A DNA stretch of 64,000 nt from Apostichopus japonicus (taxonomy: Eukaryota; Echinodermata; Holothuroidea; Aspidochirotida; Stichopodidae), in the NCBI RefSeq assembly GCF_037975245.1, contig NC_092568.1, forward strand, positions 39,322,631-39,386,630. Reading direction: 5' to 3'. The translations under genes were made by a program, and so were the position numbers. This document shows, in pieces, positions 11,006-25,138 of this stretch. How positions within the stretch are numbered: position 1 is the stretch's first letter; each line of letters opens with the position of its first letter. A model generated the notes under the pieces. The model did not search any database, had not been told where the DNA came from, and worked only from the letters and a program-made list of their open reading frames with translations.

Positions 11006-14000
11006 CATGATTATCATTTGTAGAACCGTGGTATTTTCTATTCCCATGAGGGAAATCAATTTCCTGTAAATTCTTTACTTTATACACAATTTGAATGAAA
11101 TATTATAAATTAGCACAACTTTGGTAACGCACGATCTAATACAATAACCTGGTCATCGATTACATAGATTGTAATGCCATGAAGAGAGATGATTGTTGTG
11201 AAATGAATTTCTAAAGCTAACATTATTCATTGATGATGTGAGCTAGCTAGGTTAAGGACCAAAAGCAGCGGAAGAGTTGCGGAAAACTAGTTGTTACAGT
11301 TATAGTAAACTGACATTTTAAAGTCAATGTGCTTGTGTTCATTTCTATTATACGATGATTTGTTTGTTTTTTCTTTCCATGTATTCGATTCTTTGTAAGG
11401 GGAAAGTTTTGATCATGATTAACATTTGTAGAACCGTGTCATGATCTATTCCCACAAGGGCAATCAATTACTGTAACTTCTTTATTTTCACACAAAATTG
11501 CAATGAAATATAGAAATTAGCAAAACTTTTTTAACGCACGATTTAATACAATAAAATGGTCATTGATTACATAGATTGTAATGCCATGAAGAGAGATGAT
11601 TGTTGTGAAATGAATTTTTACATCAAACATTCTTCATTGATGTTGTGAGCCAGTCAAGTTTACACAGAAGTAGCGAAAAAAGTTACGGAAAACTATTTGT
11701 CACAGCTATAGTAAACTGACATTTTAAAGACACCGTGTTTGTGTTTTTTTCTGTTTTCTATATTATATGAGGATTTGTTTGTTTTCTTCTTTCCATCGAT
11801 TCGATTCTTTGTAGAAGGTAAGTTTTTTTCAAGATTAACATTTGTAGAACCGTGTCATAATCTATTCACTCGAGGGTAATCAGTTACTGTAAATTATTTA
11901 TTTTCATACACAATTTGAACTAAATATTATAATTAGCACAACTTTGGTAAGACAAGTTAATACAATAAAATAATCATCGATTACATAGATCGTAATATGA
12001 ATGAATAGAGATAATTAATTTGAAGCGAATTTGTAACTCTAACATTATTCATTGATGTTGTGAGCTTGTGAGGTTAAGAGATAAAAGCAGCGGAAAATTT
12101 ACCGAAAGCTATTTGTTACAGTTATAGTAAACTGATATTTTAAAGTCACTGTGCTTGCGTGTTTACTATTTTTTCTATAAAATGATGATTTGTTTGTTTT
12201 CTTCTTTCCATTCATTCGTTTCTTTATAGCCGGTAAGTTTTCATCATGATTATCATTTGTAGAATCGTGTTATTTTCTATTCCCAAGAGGGCAATCAAAT
12301 TCCTGTAAATTCATTATTTTATACACAATTAGAATGAAATATTATACTTAGCACATCTTTGGAAACGCACGTTTAAAAGCAGATAATACAATCAAATGGT
12401 CATCAATTACATAAATGGTATTGTCATGAACAGTGATGATTGTTCTGAAATAAATTTGTAAATCTACGCTTCTTCATTGATGTTTTAAGCTAGTCAAGTT
12501 AAAAGCTAAAAGCAGCGCAAAAGTTACGGAAAACTAGTTGTCACAGCTATAGTTAACTGACATGTTAAAGTCACTCTGCTTGTGTTTTTACTGTTTTTTT
12601 CTCTATTATATCATGACTTGTTTTTGTTTTCTTCTTTCCATGTATTCGTTCTTTGTAGTGGGTAAGTTTTGATTATGATCGCCAATTGTAGAACCGTGTT
12701 ATTATCTATTCCCATGAAGGCAATAAAATAGTGTTAAGTCTTTATTTCATTCACAATTTGAATGAAATATTATAATTAGCACACCTTTGATAACGCACGA
12801 TTTAATGCAACAAAACGGTCATCGATTACAAAGATGGTAATGCCATAAAGAGAGACGATTGTTGTAAAATGAATTTGTAAATATAGCATTCTTCATTGAT
12901 CTCGTGAGCTAGTGAAGTTAAGAGCCAAAAGCAGCGGTAAAGTTGCTGAAAACTAGTTGTTACAGTTATAGTTAACTGACATTTTAAAGTCACTATGCTT
13001 GTGTTCTTAATATTTACTCTATTAAATGATGATTTGTTTGTTTTCTTCTTTCCATTTATTCGTTTCTTTATAGCCGGTAAGTTTTCATCATGATTATCAT
13101 TTGTAGAATCGTGTTATTTTCTATTCCCACGAGGGCAATCAGTTGCTGTAAATTTTTTATTTTCATACACAATTTGAGATATATATTATAATTAGCACAA
13201 CTTTGATAACACACAAGTTAATACAATAAAATGGTCATCGATTACATAGATCGTAATGTCAGTAAATAGAGATAATTAATTTGAAGCGAATTTGCAACTC
13301 TAACAATATTCATTGATGTTGCGAGCTAGTTAGGTTAAGAAATAAAAGCAGCGGAAAATTTACTGAAAACTATTTGTTACAGTTATAGTAAAATGACATG
13401 TTAAAGTCAATGTGCTTGCGTGTTTACTATTTTCTCTGTAAAATGATGATTTGTTTGTTTTCTTCTTTCCATTTATTCGTTTCTTTATAGCCGGTAAGTT
13501 TTGATCATGATTATTATTTGCAGAACCGTGATATTTTCTATTCCCATGAGGGTAATCAAATTCCTGTAAATTCTTTACTTTATACACAATTTGAATGAAA
13601 TATTATAAATTAGCACAACTTTGGAACGCACGATTTAATACAATAACCTGGTCACGATTACATAGATTGTAATGCCATGAAGAGAGATGATTGTTGTGAA
13701 ATGAATTTCTAAAGCTAACATTATTCATTGATGATGTGAGCTAGCTAGGTTAAGGACCAAAAGCAGCGGAAGAGTTTCGGATAAACTAGTTGTTACAGTG
13801 ATAGTAAACTGACATTTTAAAGTCAACGTGCTTGTGTTTATACTGTTTATTTCTATTATATGATGATTTGTTTGTGTTTTCTTTCCATGTATTCGATTCT
13901 TTGTAAGGGGAAAGTTTTGATCATGATTAACATTTGTAGAACCGTGTCATGATCTATTCCCACAAGGGCAATCAATTACTGTAACTTCTTTATTTTCACA

Positions 14001-15700
14001 CAAAATTGCAATGAAATATAGAAATTAGCAAAACTTTTTTAACGCACGATTTAATACAATAAAATGGTCATCGATTACATAGATTGTAATGCCATGAAGA
14101 GAGATGATTGTTGTGAAATGAATTTTTACATCAAACATTCTTCATTGATGTTGTGAGCCAGTCAAGTTTACACAGAAGTAGCGAAAAAAGTTACGGAAAA
14201 CTATTTGTCACAGCTATAGTAAACTGACATTTTAAAGACACCGTGTTTGTTTTTTTTTCTGTTTTCTATATTATATGAGGATTTGTTTGTTTTCTTCTTT
14301 CCATCTATTCGATTCTTTGTAGGAGGTAAGTTTTTATCAAGATTAACATTTGTAGAACCGTGTCATTATCTATTCACTCGAGGGCAATCAGTTACTGTAA
14401 ATTATTTATTTTCATACACAATTTGAACTAAATATTATAATTAGCACAACTTTGGTTAGACACAAGTTAATACAATAAAATGGTCTTCGATTACATAGAT
14501 CGTAATGTCAATGAATAGAGATAAGTAATTTGAAGCGAATGTGTAACTTTAACATTATTCATTAATGTTGTGAGCTCGTGAGGTTAAGAGATAAAAGCAG
14601 CGGAAAATTTACCGAAAATTATTTGTTACAGATATAGTAAACTGATATTTTAAAGTCACTGTGCTTGCGTGTTTACTATTTTCTCTATAAAATGATGATT
14701 TGTTTGTTTTCTTCTATCCATTTATTCGTTTCTTTATAGCCGGTAAGTTTTCATCATGATTATCATTTGTAGAATCGTGTTATTTCCTATTCCCAAGAGG
14801 GCAATCAAATTCCTGTAAATTCTTTATTTTATACACAATTTGAATGAAATATTATACTTAGCACATCTTTGGAAACGCACGTTTAAAAGCAGATAATACA
14901 ATCAAATGGTCATCAATTACATAAATGGTATTGTCATGAACAGTGATGATTGTTGTGAAATAAATTTGTAAATCTACCCTTCTTCATTTATGTTGTAAGC
15001 TAGTCAAGTTAAGAGCTAGAAGCAGCGCAAAAGTTACGGAAAACTAGTTGTCACAGCTATAGTTAACTGACATGTTAAAGTCACTCTGCTTGTGTTTTTA
15101 CTGTTATTTCTCTATTATATCATGACTTGTTTTTGTTTTCTTCTCTCCATGTATTCGTTTCTTTGTAGTGGGTAAGTTTTGATTATGATCGCCAATTGTA
15201 GAACCGTGTTATTATATATTCCCACGAAGGCAATAAAAAAGTGTAAAGTCTTTATTTCATTCACGATTTGAATGAAATATTATAATTAGTACACTTTTGA
15301 TAACGCACGATTTAATGCAATAAAACGGTCATCGATTACAAAGATGGTAATGCCATAAAAAGAGACGATTGTTGTAAAATGAATTTGTAAATATAGCATT
15401 CTTCATTGATCTCGTGAGCTAGTGAAGTTAAGAGCTAAAAGCAGCGGTAAAGTTGCCGAAAACTAGTTGTTACGGTTAAAGTTAACTGACATTTTAATGT
15501 CACTGTGCTTGTGTTCTTAATATTTACTCTATTAAATGATGATTTGTTTGTTTTCTTTATTCCATTTATTCGTTTCTTTATAGCCGGTAAGTTTTGATCA
15601 TGATTATCATTTGTAGAACCGTGCCATTTTCTATTCCCACGAGGGCAATCAAGTCCTGTAAACTCTTTATTTTTATGCACAATTCAATGGAATATCATAC
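11006..15700. repeat. Satellite block 2b, six-monomer higher-order repeat (about 2.51 kb)
   Basis: Two successive copies of a six-monomer unit are visible. Triplets at AAG 11815, CCG 12230, TGG 12659 and CCG 13074 recur as GAG 14323, CCG 14740, TGG 15169 and CCG 15584, an offset of 2508-2510 bp. CCG 13491 lies between them. Both copies share the same decayed site, TTTGTAAGGGGAAAGT, near 11395 and 13910, where acceptor and donor are both lost, so that mutation preceded the duplication. A related unit with the AAATTAGCACAAC variant appears again at about 60700. No genes are seen. Confidence 0.85.
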
Positions 15701-18700
15701 TTAGCACAACTTTGGTAACGCACGTTTAAATACATTGACATGTTTTTCGATTATACGAATGGCAATTTCACTGAAGCTGGAACTCATTTTTAAATATTGT
15801 TTTTCTCTATATAATGTATCCATTGATGATAAGAGCAAGTGAAGTGATGAGCCAAATACAAAGAGAAAAGTCATGAAAACAAGTTGTTTCTCTAATATAT
15901 ATATTTACAATTAATGTCACTGTGCTAGTGTTTTTAATATGATTTCTCCATGATATAAAGATTTGTTCTTTACTTCATTATATTCGTTTCCTTTCAGATG
16001 GTAGGTCTTTATCATGATTAACGATTGTAGTCACATGTTATTACCTCTTCCCCCTTTCACAAAAGCCACAGGGGAAATCGATTTCTGTTAATTCTTTATA
16101 TTCATCATCAACAATGTCAATCATATGTTACACTTTTCACTTTTTTGATCACGAATGACAAGTTCATCAACATTCAACGATATGTTGTGAGCTGGTGAGG
16201 TTAATAGCCAAAAGCAGCGGAAAAGTTATGGAAAACTAATCGTTTCAGTGATGATAAACTTTGAAAGTCAATTGGTAACGCGCGATTTAATACAATACAA
16301 TGGACATTGATTACATAGATGGTATTGCCATGAAGAGAGGTGATTGTTGTGAAATGAATTTGTAAATCAAACATTCTTCATTAATGTTGTGAGCAAGTCA
16401 AGTTAAGAGCCAACAGTATCGGAAAAGTAACGGAAAACTAGTTGTCACAGCAATATTAAACTGACATGTGAAAGTCACTGTACTTATGTTTGAACTGTTT
16501 TTCTCTACTATATGGTGTGTTTTTTTTTCTTTCTTTTTGTTCTTACCATATATTTGTTTCTTTGAAGCTGGTAAGTTTTGATCATGATTGACAATTGTAG
16601 AACCTTATCATTATCTATTCCCACGAGGGCAATCAATTGCTGCAACTTCTTTATTTTCATAGAAAATTGCAATGAAATATTATAATTAGTACAACTTTGG
16701 TAAGAGACGATTTAATAAAATAAAATGGTCATCGATTACATAGATCGTTATGCCATGAAAAGAGATGATTAATTAGAAACGAAATTGTAACTCTAAAACT
16801 ATTCATTTAATCTGTGAGCTAGTGTGGTAAAGGGCCAAATCAGCGGAAAAGTTACTTAAAACTAGTTGTTGCAGTTACAGAAAACTGACATTTTAAAGTC
16901 ACTGTGCTTGTGTTTTTACTGTTTTTTCTCCATTATATGATGATTTGTTTGTTTCCTATTTCCATCTATTCAATTCTTTGTAGTGGGTAAGTTTTGATTA
17001 TGATCAACAATTGTAGAACCGTGTTATTATCTATTCCCAAGAGGGCTATCAAATACTGTAAATTCTTCATTTTCATTTACAGTTTGAATGAAATATTATA
17101 ATTAGCACACTTTTGATAACGCACGATTTAATGCAATAAAACGGTCATCGATTACAAAAATGGTAATGCCAAAAAAAGAGAGACGATAGTTGTAAAATGA
17201 ATTTGTAAATCTAACATTCTTCATTGATCTTGTGAGCTAGTGAACTTAAGAGCCAAAAGCAGTGGTAAAGTAACCGAAAACTAGTTGTTACAGTTATAGT
17301 AAACTGACATTTTAAAGTCACCGTGCTTGTGCTCTTAATATTTACTCTATTAAATGATGATTTGTTTGTTTAATTCTTTCCATTTATTCGTTTCTTTATA
17401 GCCGGTAAGTTTTGATCATGATTATCATTTTGAAGAACCGTGCCATTTTCTATTCCCACGAGGGCAATCAAGTCCTGTAAACTCTTTATTTTTATGCACA
17501 AATCAGTGAAATATAATACTTAGCACAACTTTTGTAACGCACGTTTAAATACATTAAAATGTATATCGATTATACGAATGGCAATTTCAATGAAGCTGGA
17601 ACTCATTTTTAAATATTTTTTTTCTCTATATAATGTATCCGTTGATGATAAGAGCAAGTGAAGTGATGAGCCAAATACAAAGAGAAAACTCATGAAAACA
17701 AGTTGTTTCTCTTATGTATATATGTACAATTAATGTCACTGTGCTAGTATTTTTAATATGATTTCTCCATGATATAACGATTTGTTCTTTACTTCTATAT
17801 ATTCGTTTCCTTTCAGATGGTAGGTCTTTATCATGATTAACGATTGTAGACACATGTCATTACCTAGTCCCCTTTTCACAAAAGCCACAGGGGAAATCGA
17901 TTTCTGTTAATTCTTTATATTCATCATCAACAATGTCAATCATAAGTTACACTTTTCACTCTTTTGATCACGAATGACAAGTTCATAAACATTCAACGAT
18001 ATGTTGTGAACTGGTGAGGTTAATAGCCAAAGGCAGCGGAAAAGTTATGGAAAACTAGTTGTTTCAGTTATGATAAACTTTGAAAGTCAATTGGTAACGC
18101 GCGATTTAATACAATACAATGGACATCGATTACATAGATGGTATTGCCATGAAGAGAGGTGATTGTTGTGAAATGAATTTGTAAATCTAACATTCTTCAT
18201 TGATGTTGTGAGCAAGTCAAGTTCAGAGTCAACAGCAGCGGAAAAGTAACGGAAATCTAGTTGTCACAGCTATATTAAACTGACAAGTTAAAGTCAATGT
18301 ACTTGTGTTTTAACTGTTTTTCTCTACTATATGATGATTTTTTGTCTTTCAATATATTTGTTTCTTTGTAGCTGGTAAGTTTTGATCATGATTATCATTT
18401 GTAGAACCGTGCCATTTTCTATTCCTACGAGGGCAATCAAGTCCTGTAAATTCTTTATTTTTATGCACAATTCAATGGAATATCATACTTAGCACAACTT
18501 TGGTAACGCATGTTTAAATACATTGACATGTTTATCGATTATACGAATGGCAATTTCACTGAAGCTTGAACTCATTTTTAAATATTGTTTTTTCTCTATA
18601 TAATGTATCCGTTGATGATAAGAGCAAGTGAAGTGATGAGCCAAATACAAAGAGAAAACTCATGAAAACAAGTTGTTTCTCTAATAAATATATTTACAAT

Positions 18701-21700
18701 TAGTGCCACTCTCCTTTTATTTTTAATATGATTTCTCCATGATATAACGATTTGTTCTTTACTTCTATCTATTCGTTTCCTTTCAGATGGTAGGTCTTTG
18801 TCATGATTAACGATTGTAGACACATGTCATTTCCTATTCCCCCTTTCACAAAAGCCACAGGTGAAATCGATTCCTTTTAATTCTGTATATTCATCATCAA
18901 CAATGTCAATCATATGTTACACTTTTCACTTTTTTTGATCACGAATGACAAGTTCATAAACATTCAACGATATGTTGTGAGCTGGTGAGGTTAATAGCCA
19001 AAAGCAGCGGAACAGTTTTGGAAAACTAGTTGTTTCAGTTATGATAAACTTTGAAAGTCAATGGGTAACGCACGATTTAATACAATACAATGGACATCGA
19101 TTAGATAGATGGTACTGCCATGAAGAGAGGTGATTGTTGTGAAATGAATTTGTAAATCTAAGATTCTTCATTGATGTTGTGAGTAAGTCAAGTTAAAATC
19201 CAACAGCAGCGGAAAAGTACAGCTACAGGAAGCTGACATGTTAAAGTCAGCGTACTTGTATTTTAACTGTTTTCTCTATTTTATGATGATTTTTTTCCTT
19301 TCCATATATTTGTTTCATTGTAGCTGGTAAGTTTTGATCATGATCGACAATTGTAGAATGTTATCATTATCTATTCCCACGAGGGCGATCAATTACTGCA
19401 AATTCTTTATTTTCATACAAAATTGCCATGAAATATTATAATTAGCACAACTTTGGTAACAGACGATTTAATAAAAAATGGTCATTATCTATTCCCACAA
19501 GGGCAATCAATTACTGTAAATTCTATATTTTCATACAAAATTTGAATTATAAATATCACAACTTTGGTAACGCGCAATGTATACAAAAACAAATGGTCAT
19601 CGATTACATATATTGTAATGCCATGAAGAGAGATGATTGTTGTGAAATAAGCTTGTTAATCTAACATTATGCATTGGTGTTGTAAGCTAGTTAAGTTAAG
19701 GGCTAAAAGCAGCGGAAAAGTTGCGCAAATGTTGTTGTTACAGTTATAGTAAACTGACATTTTAAAGTCACTGTGCTTGTATTTTTACTGTTTTTTTCTC
19801 AATTATATGATAATTTGTTTTTGTTTTCTTCTTTCCATGTATTCGTTTCTTTGTAGTTGGTAAGTTTTCTTCATGATCGACAATTGTAGAACCGTGTTAT
19901 TATCTATTCCCACGAGGGCAATCAATTACTGTAACTTCTTTATTTTCACACAAAATTGCAATGAAATATAGAAATTAGCAAAACTTTTTTAACGCACGAT
20001 TTAATACAATAAAATGGTCATCGATTACATAGATTGTAATGCCATAAAGAGAGATGATTTTTGTGAAATTAATTTGTAAAACTAACATTCTTCATTGATG
20101 TTGTGAGCTAGTGAAGTTAAGAGCCAAAAGCAGCGGAAAAGTTGCGGAAAACTAGTTGTTACAGTTATAGTAAAGCGACATTTTAAAGTCACGGTGCTTG
20201 TGTTTTTACTGTTTTTCTATAATTTATGATGATTTGTTGTTGTTTTTCTTACATGTATTCGTTTCTTTTTAGTGGGTAAGTTTTGATGATGAGGTCAATC
20301 AATTACTGTAAATTCGTTTTTTCTGATAGTTACACGAATGAAATATTATAATGAACACAACTTTGGTCACGCACGATTTAATACAATAAAATGTTTATCG
20401 AGTATATGAATGGCAATGTTAATGAAGCTGGAACTTAATTTTTAACATTTTGTTAATCTATATAATTTATCCGTTTATGATATGAGCAAGTGAATTGATG
20501 AGCCAAATACAAAGAGAAAGCTCATGAAGGCAAGTTGTCTCTCTAATAAATATACTTACCCTTTTAAGCCACAGTGCTTGTGTTTTTGATTTGTTTTTCT
20601 CCATTTTATAACGATTTGTTCTTTACTTCTATCTATTCGTTTCTTTTCAGGATGTAAGTGTCTTATCATGATTAACGATTGTATACACAAGTTCCTTCTC
20701 CCCTTTCAAAAAAGCCACCAGGGAAATTGATTCCTGTTAAATCTCTATATATAAATCATCAACAATGTCGATCAAATATAACCCTTTTAAGAAAGTACAA
20801 TAAACATACAACGATACGTTGTGAGCTGGTGAGGTTTATAGCCAAAAGCAGCGGAAAAGCTATGGAAAACTAGTTGTTTCAGTTATGATAAACTTTGAAA
20901 GTCAATTGGTATCGCACGGTTCAATACAATAAAATGGACATCAATTACAAAGATCGTAATGCCATGAAGAGAGACATTTGTTGTGATTTTTTTTATGTGT
21001 AAATCTAACATTCTTCATTGATGTTGTAAGCTAGTGAAGTTAAGAGCCAAAAGCAGCGGAAAGTTGCGGAAAACTTGTTGTCACAGTTAGAGTCAAATGA
21101 CATTTTAAAGTCACTGTGCTTGTCTTGTTACTGTGTTCTATATTATATGATGATTTGTTTGTTTTCTTCTTTCCATCTATGCGATACTTTGTAGTGGGTA
21201 AGTTTTTATGATGATCGACAATTGTAGAACCGTGTTATTATCTATTCCCACGAGGGCAATCAATCACTGTTAATTCATTATTTCATGAAAAAAATTGAAT
21301 GAAATATTATAATTAGCACACTTTTGATAACGCACGATTTTATGCAATAAAATTGTCATCGATTACAAAAATGGTAATGTCATAAAGAGAGACGATTGTT
21401 GTAAAATGAATTTGTAAATATAGCATTCTTCATTGATCTTGTGAGCTAGTGAACTTAAGAGCCAAAAGCAGCGGTAAAGTTACCGAAAACTAAATGTTAC
21501 AATTATAGTAAACTGACATTTTAAAGCACAATGTGCTTTTGTTCTTAATATTTACTCTATTAAATGATGATTTGTTTGTTTTATTCTTTCCATTAATTCG
21601 TTTCTTTACAGCCGGTAAGTTTTGATCATGATTATCATTTGTAGAACCGTGCCATTTTCTATTCCCACGAGGGCAATCAAGTTCTGTAATTTTTTTTATT

Positions 21701-24700
21701 TTTATGCACAATTCAATGGAATATCATACTGATCACATCTTTGGTTACGCACGTTTAAATACATTAAAATGTTTATCGATTATACAAATGGCAATGTCAA
21801 TGAAGCTGGAACTCATTTTTAAATATTTTTTTTCTCTATATAATGTATCCGTTAATGATAAGAGCAAGTGAAGTGATGAGCCAAATACAAAGAGAAAACT
21901 CGTGAAAACAAGTTGTTTCTCTAATATATATATTTACAATTGATGTCACTGTGCTAGTATTTTTAATATGATTTCTCCATGATATAACGATTTGTTCTTT
22001 ACTTCTATCTATTCGTTTCCTTTTAGATGGTAGGTCTTTATCATGATTAACGATTGTAGACACATGTTATTACCTATTCCCCCTTTCACAAAAGCCACAG
22101 GGGAAATCGATTTCTGTTAATTCTTTATATTCATCATCAACAATGTCAATCATATGTTACACTTTTCACTATTTTGATCACGAATGACAATTTATAAACA
22201 TTCAACGATATGTTGTGAGCTGGTGAGGTTAATAGCCAAAAGCAGCGGAACAGTTTTGGAAAACTAGTTGTTTCAGTTACAATAAACTTTGAAAGTCAAT
22301 TGGTAACGCACGAATTAATACAATACAATGGACATCGATTACATAGATGGTATTGCCATGAAGAGAGGTGATTGTTGTGAAATTTGTGAATTTGTAAATC
22401 AAACATTCTTCATTGATGCTTTGAGCAAGTCAAGTTAAGAGCCAACAGCAGCGGAAAAGTGACGGAAATCTAATTGTCACAGCTATAGGAAAGTGACATG
22501 TTAAAGTCAATGTACTTGTGTTTTCACTGTTTTCCTCTACTATATGATGATTTTTTTCTTCTTTTTTTCTTTCCATATTCTGTTTCTTTGTAGCTGGTAA
22601 GTTTTGATCATGATCGACAATTGTAGAATCGTACCATTATCTATTCCCAAGAAGGCTATCAATTGCTGCACCTTCTTCATTTTCATACAAAATTGCCATG
22701 AAATATTATAATTAGCACAACTTTGTTAACAGACGATTTAATAAAATAAAATGGTCATGGATTACATAGATTGTAATGTCAATGAAAAGAGATGATTACT
22801 TAGAAACGAAATTGTAACTTTAAAATTATTCATTTATTCTGTGAGCTATTGGGTTAAGGGCCAAAATCAGCGGAAAAGTTACGGAAAACTAGTAATTGCA
22901 GTTACAGAAAACTGACATGTTAAAGTCTTTATGCTTGTGTTTTTACTGTTTTTTCTCTATTATATGATGATTTGTTTTTGTTTTCCTCTTTCCACGTACT
23001 CGTTTCTGTGTAGTGGGTAAGTTTTGATTATGATCGCCAATTGTAGAACCGTGTTATTATCCATTTCCACGAGGGCAATCAAATACTGTAAATTATTTAT
23101 TTTCATTCACAATTTGAATGAAATATTATAATTAGCACACTTTTGATAACGCTCGATTTAATGCAATAAAACGGTCATCGATTACAAATATGGTAATGCG
23201 ATAAAGAGAGACGATTGTTTTAAAATGAATTTGTAAATCTAGCATTCTTCATTGACCTCGTGAGCTAGTGAAGTTAAGAGCCAAAAGCAGCGGTAAAGTT
23301 ACCGAAAACTAGTTGTTACAGTTATAGTAAACTGACATTTTAGAGTCACTTTGATTTTGTTCTTAATATTTACTCTATTAAATCATGATTTGTTTCTTTT
23401 TCTTCTTTCCATTTATTCGTTTCTTTATAGCTGGTTAGTTTTGATCATGATTATCATTTGTAGAACCGTGCCATTTTCTATTCCCACGAGGGCAATCAGG
23501 TCCTGTAAATTATTTATTTGTATGCACAATTCAATGGAATATCATACTTAGCACAACTTTGGTAACGCACGTTTAAATACATTAACATGTTTATCGATTA
23601 TACGAATGTCAATGTCAATGAAGCTGGAACTCATTTTTAAATATTGTGTTTCTCTATATAATGTATCCGTTGATGATAAGAGCAAGTGAAGTGATTAGCC
23701 AAATACAAAGAGAAAACTCATGAAAACAAGTTGTTTTTCTAATAAATATATTTAAAATTAATGCCACTGTGCTAGTATTTTTAATATGATTTCTCCATGA
23801 TATAACGATTTGTTCTTTACTTCTATGTATTCGTTTCCTTTTCAGATGGTAGGTCTTTATCATGATTAACGATTGTAGACACATATTATTACATATTCCC
23901 CCTTTCACAAAAGCCACAGGGGAAATCGCTTTCTGTTATTTCTTTATATTCATCATCAACAATGTCAATCATATGTTACACTTTTCACTTTTTTGATCAC
24001 GAATGACAAGTTCATAAACATACAACGATATGTGTTGAGCTGGTGAGGTTAATAGCCAAAAGCAGCGGAAAAGTTATGGAAAACTAGTTGTTTCAGTTAT
24101 GATAAACTTTGAAAGTCAATTGGTAACGCACGATTTAATACAATACAATGGACATCGATTACATAGACGGTATTGCCATGAAGAGAGGTGATTGTTGTGA
24201 AATGAATTTGTAAATCAAACATTCTTCATTGATGCTGTGAGCAAGTCAAGTTAAGAGCCAACAGCAGCGGTAAAATGACGGAAAACTAGTTGTCACAGCT
24301 ATAGTAAACTGACATGTTAAAGTCAATGTACTTGTGTATTAACTGTTTTTCTCTACTATATGATGATTTTTTCTTCTTTTTTTTCTTTCCATATATTTGT
24401 TTCTTTGTAGCTGGTAAGTTTTGATCATGACCGACAATTGTAGAATCGTATCATTATATATTCCCACGAAGGCAATCAATTACTGCACCTTCTTCATTTT
24501 CATACAAAATTGCCATGAAATATTATAATTAGCACAACTTTGTTAACAGACGATTTAATAAAATAAAATGGTCATGGATTACATAGATTGTAATGTCAAT
24601 GAAAAGAAATGATTAATTAGAAATGAAATTGTAACTCTAAAATTATTCATTTATTCTGTAAGCTAGTGTTGTTAAGGGCCAAAATAAGCGGAAAAGTTAC

Positions 24701-25138
24701 GGTTAAACTAGTTGTTGCAGTTACAGAAAACTGACATTTTAAAGTCACTGTGCTTGTGTTTTTACTGTTTTTTCTCTATTATATGATGATTTGTTTTTGT
24801 TTTCCTCTTTCCACGTACTCGTTTCTGTGTAGTGGGTAAGTTTTGATTATGATCGCCAATTGTAGAACCGTGTTATTATCCATTTCCACGAGGGCTATCA
24901 AATACTGTAAATTATTTATTTTCATTCACAATTTGAATGAAATATTATAATTAGCACACTTTTGATAACGCACGATTTAATGCAATAAAACTGTCATCGA
25001 TTACAAATATGGTAATGCGATAAAAAGAGACGATTGTTTTAAAATGAATTTGTAAATCTAGCATTCCTTATTGATCTTGTGAGCTAGTGAAGTTAAGAGC
25101 AAAAAGCAGCGGTAAAGTTACCGAAAACTAGTTGTTAC
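15701..25138. repeat. Satellite block 2c, four-monomer higher-order repeat (about 1.82 kb)
   Basis: Triplets in order: ATG 15998, CTG 16568, TGG 16984, CCG 17402, ATG 17817, CTG 18372, ATG 18787, CTG 19324, TTG 19857, TGG 20273, GAT 20651, TGG 21195, CCG 21612, ATG 22027, CTG 22594, TGG 23014, CTG 23431, ATG 23846, CTG 24411, TGG 24833. The repeated cycle is TGG - CCG or CTG - ATG - CTG, with TGG-to-TGG spacing of 1819 bp in the regular part. The interval after ATG is about 540-570 bp instead of about 415, because that monomer has an extra segment including CACAAAAGCCACAGGGG. The ATG monomers are much diverged from the others yet keep TTTCAG, three bases and GTAGGT. Confidence 0.88.

Noticed and set aside
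10765-11059. Repetitive minus-strand frames rich in Met, Tyr, Cys and Val (MYACMYACM type)
   Set aside because: Translation of the CATA/CACG microsatellite tail of the SINE.
17626-17720. C/D box snoRNA in ATG-type monomers (TTGATGATAAG)
   Set aside because: A C-box-like TGATGAT is present, but no D box (CTGA) with terminal stem is found at a suitable distance.
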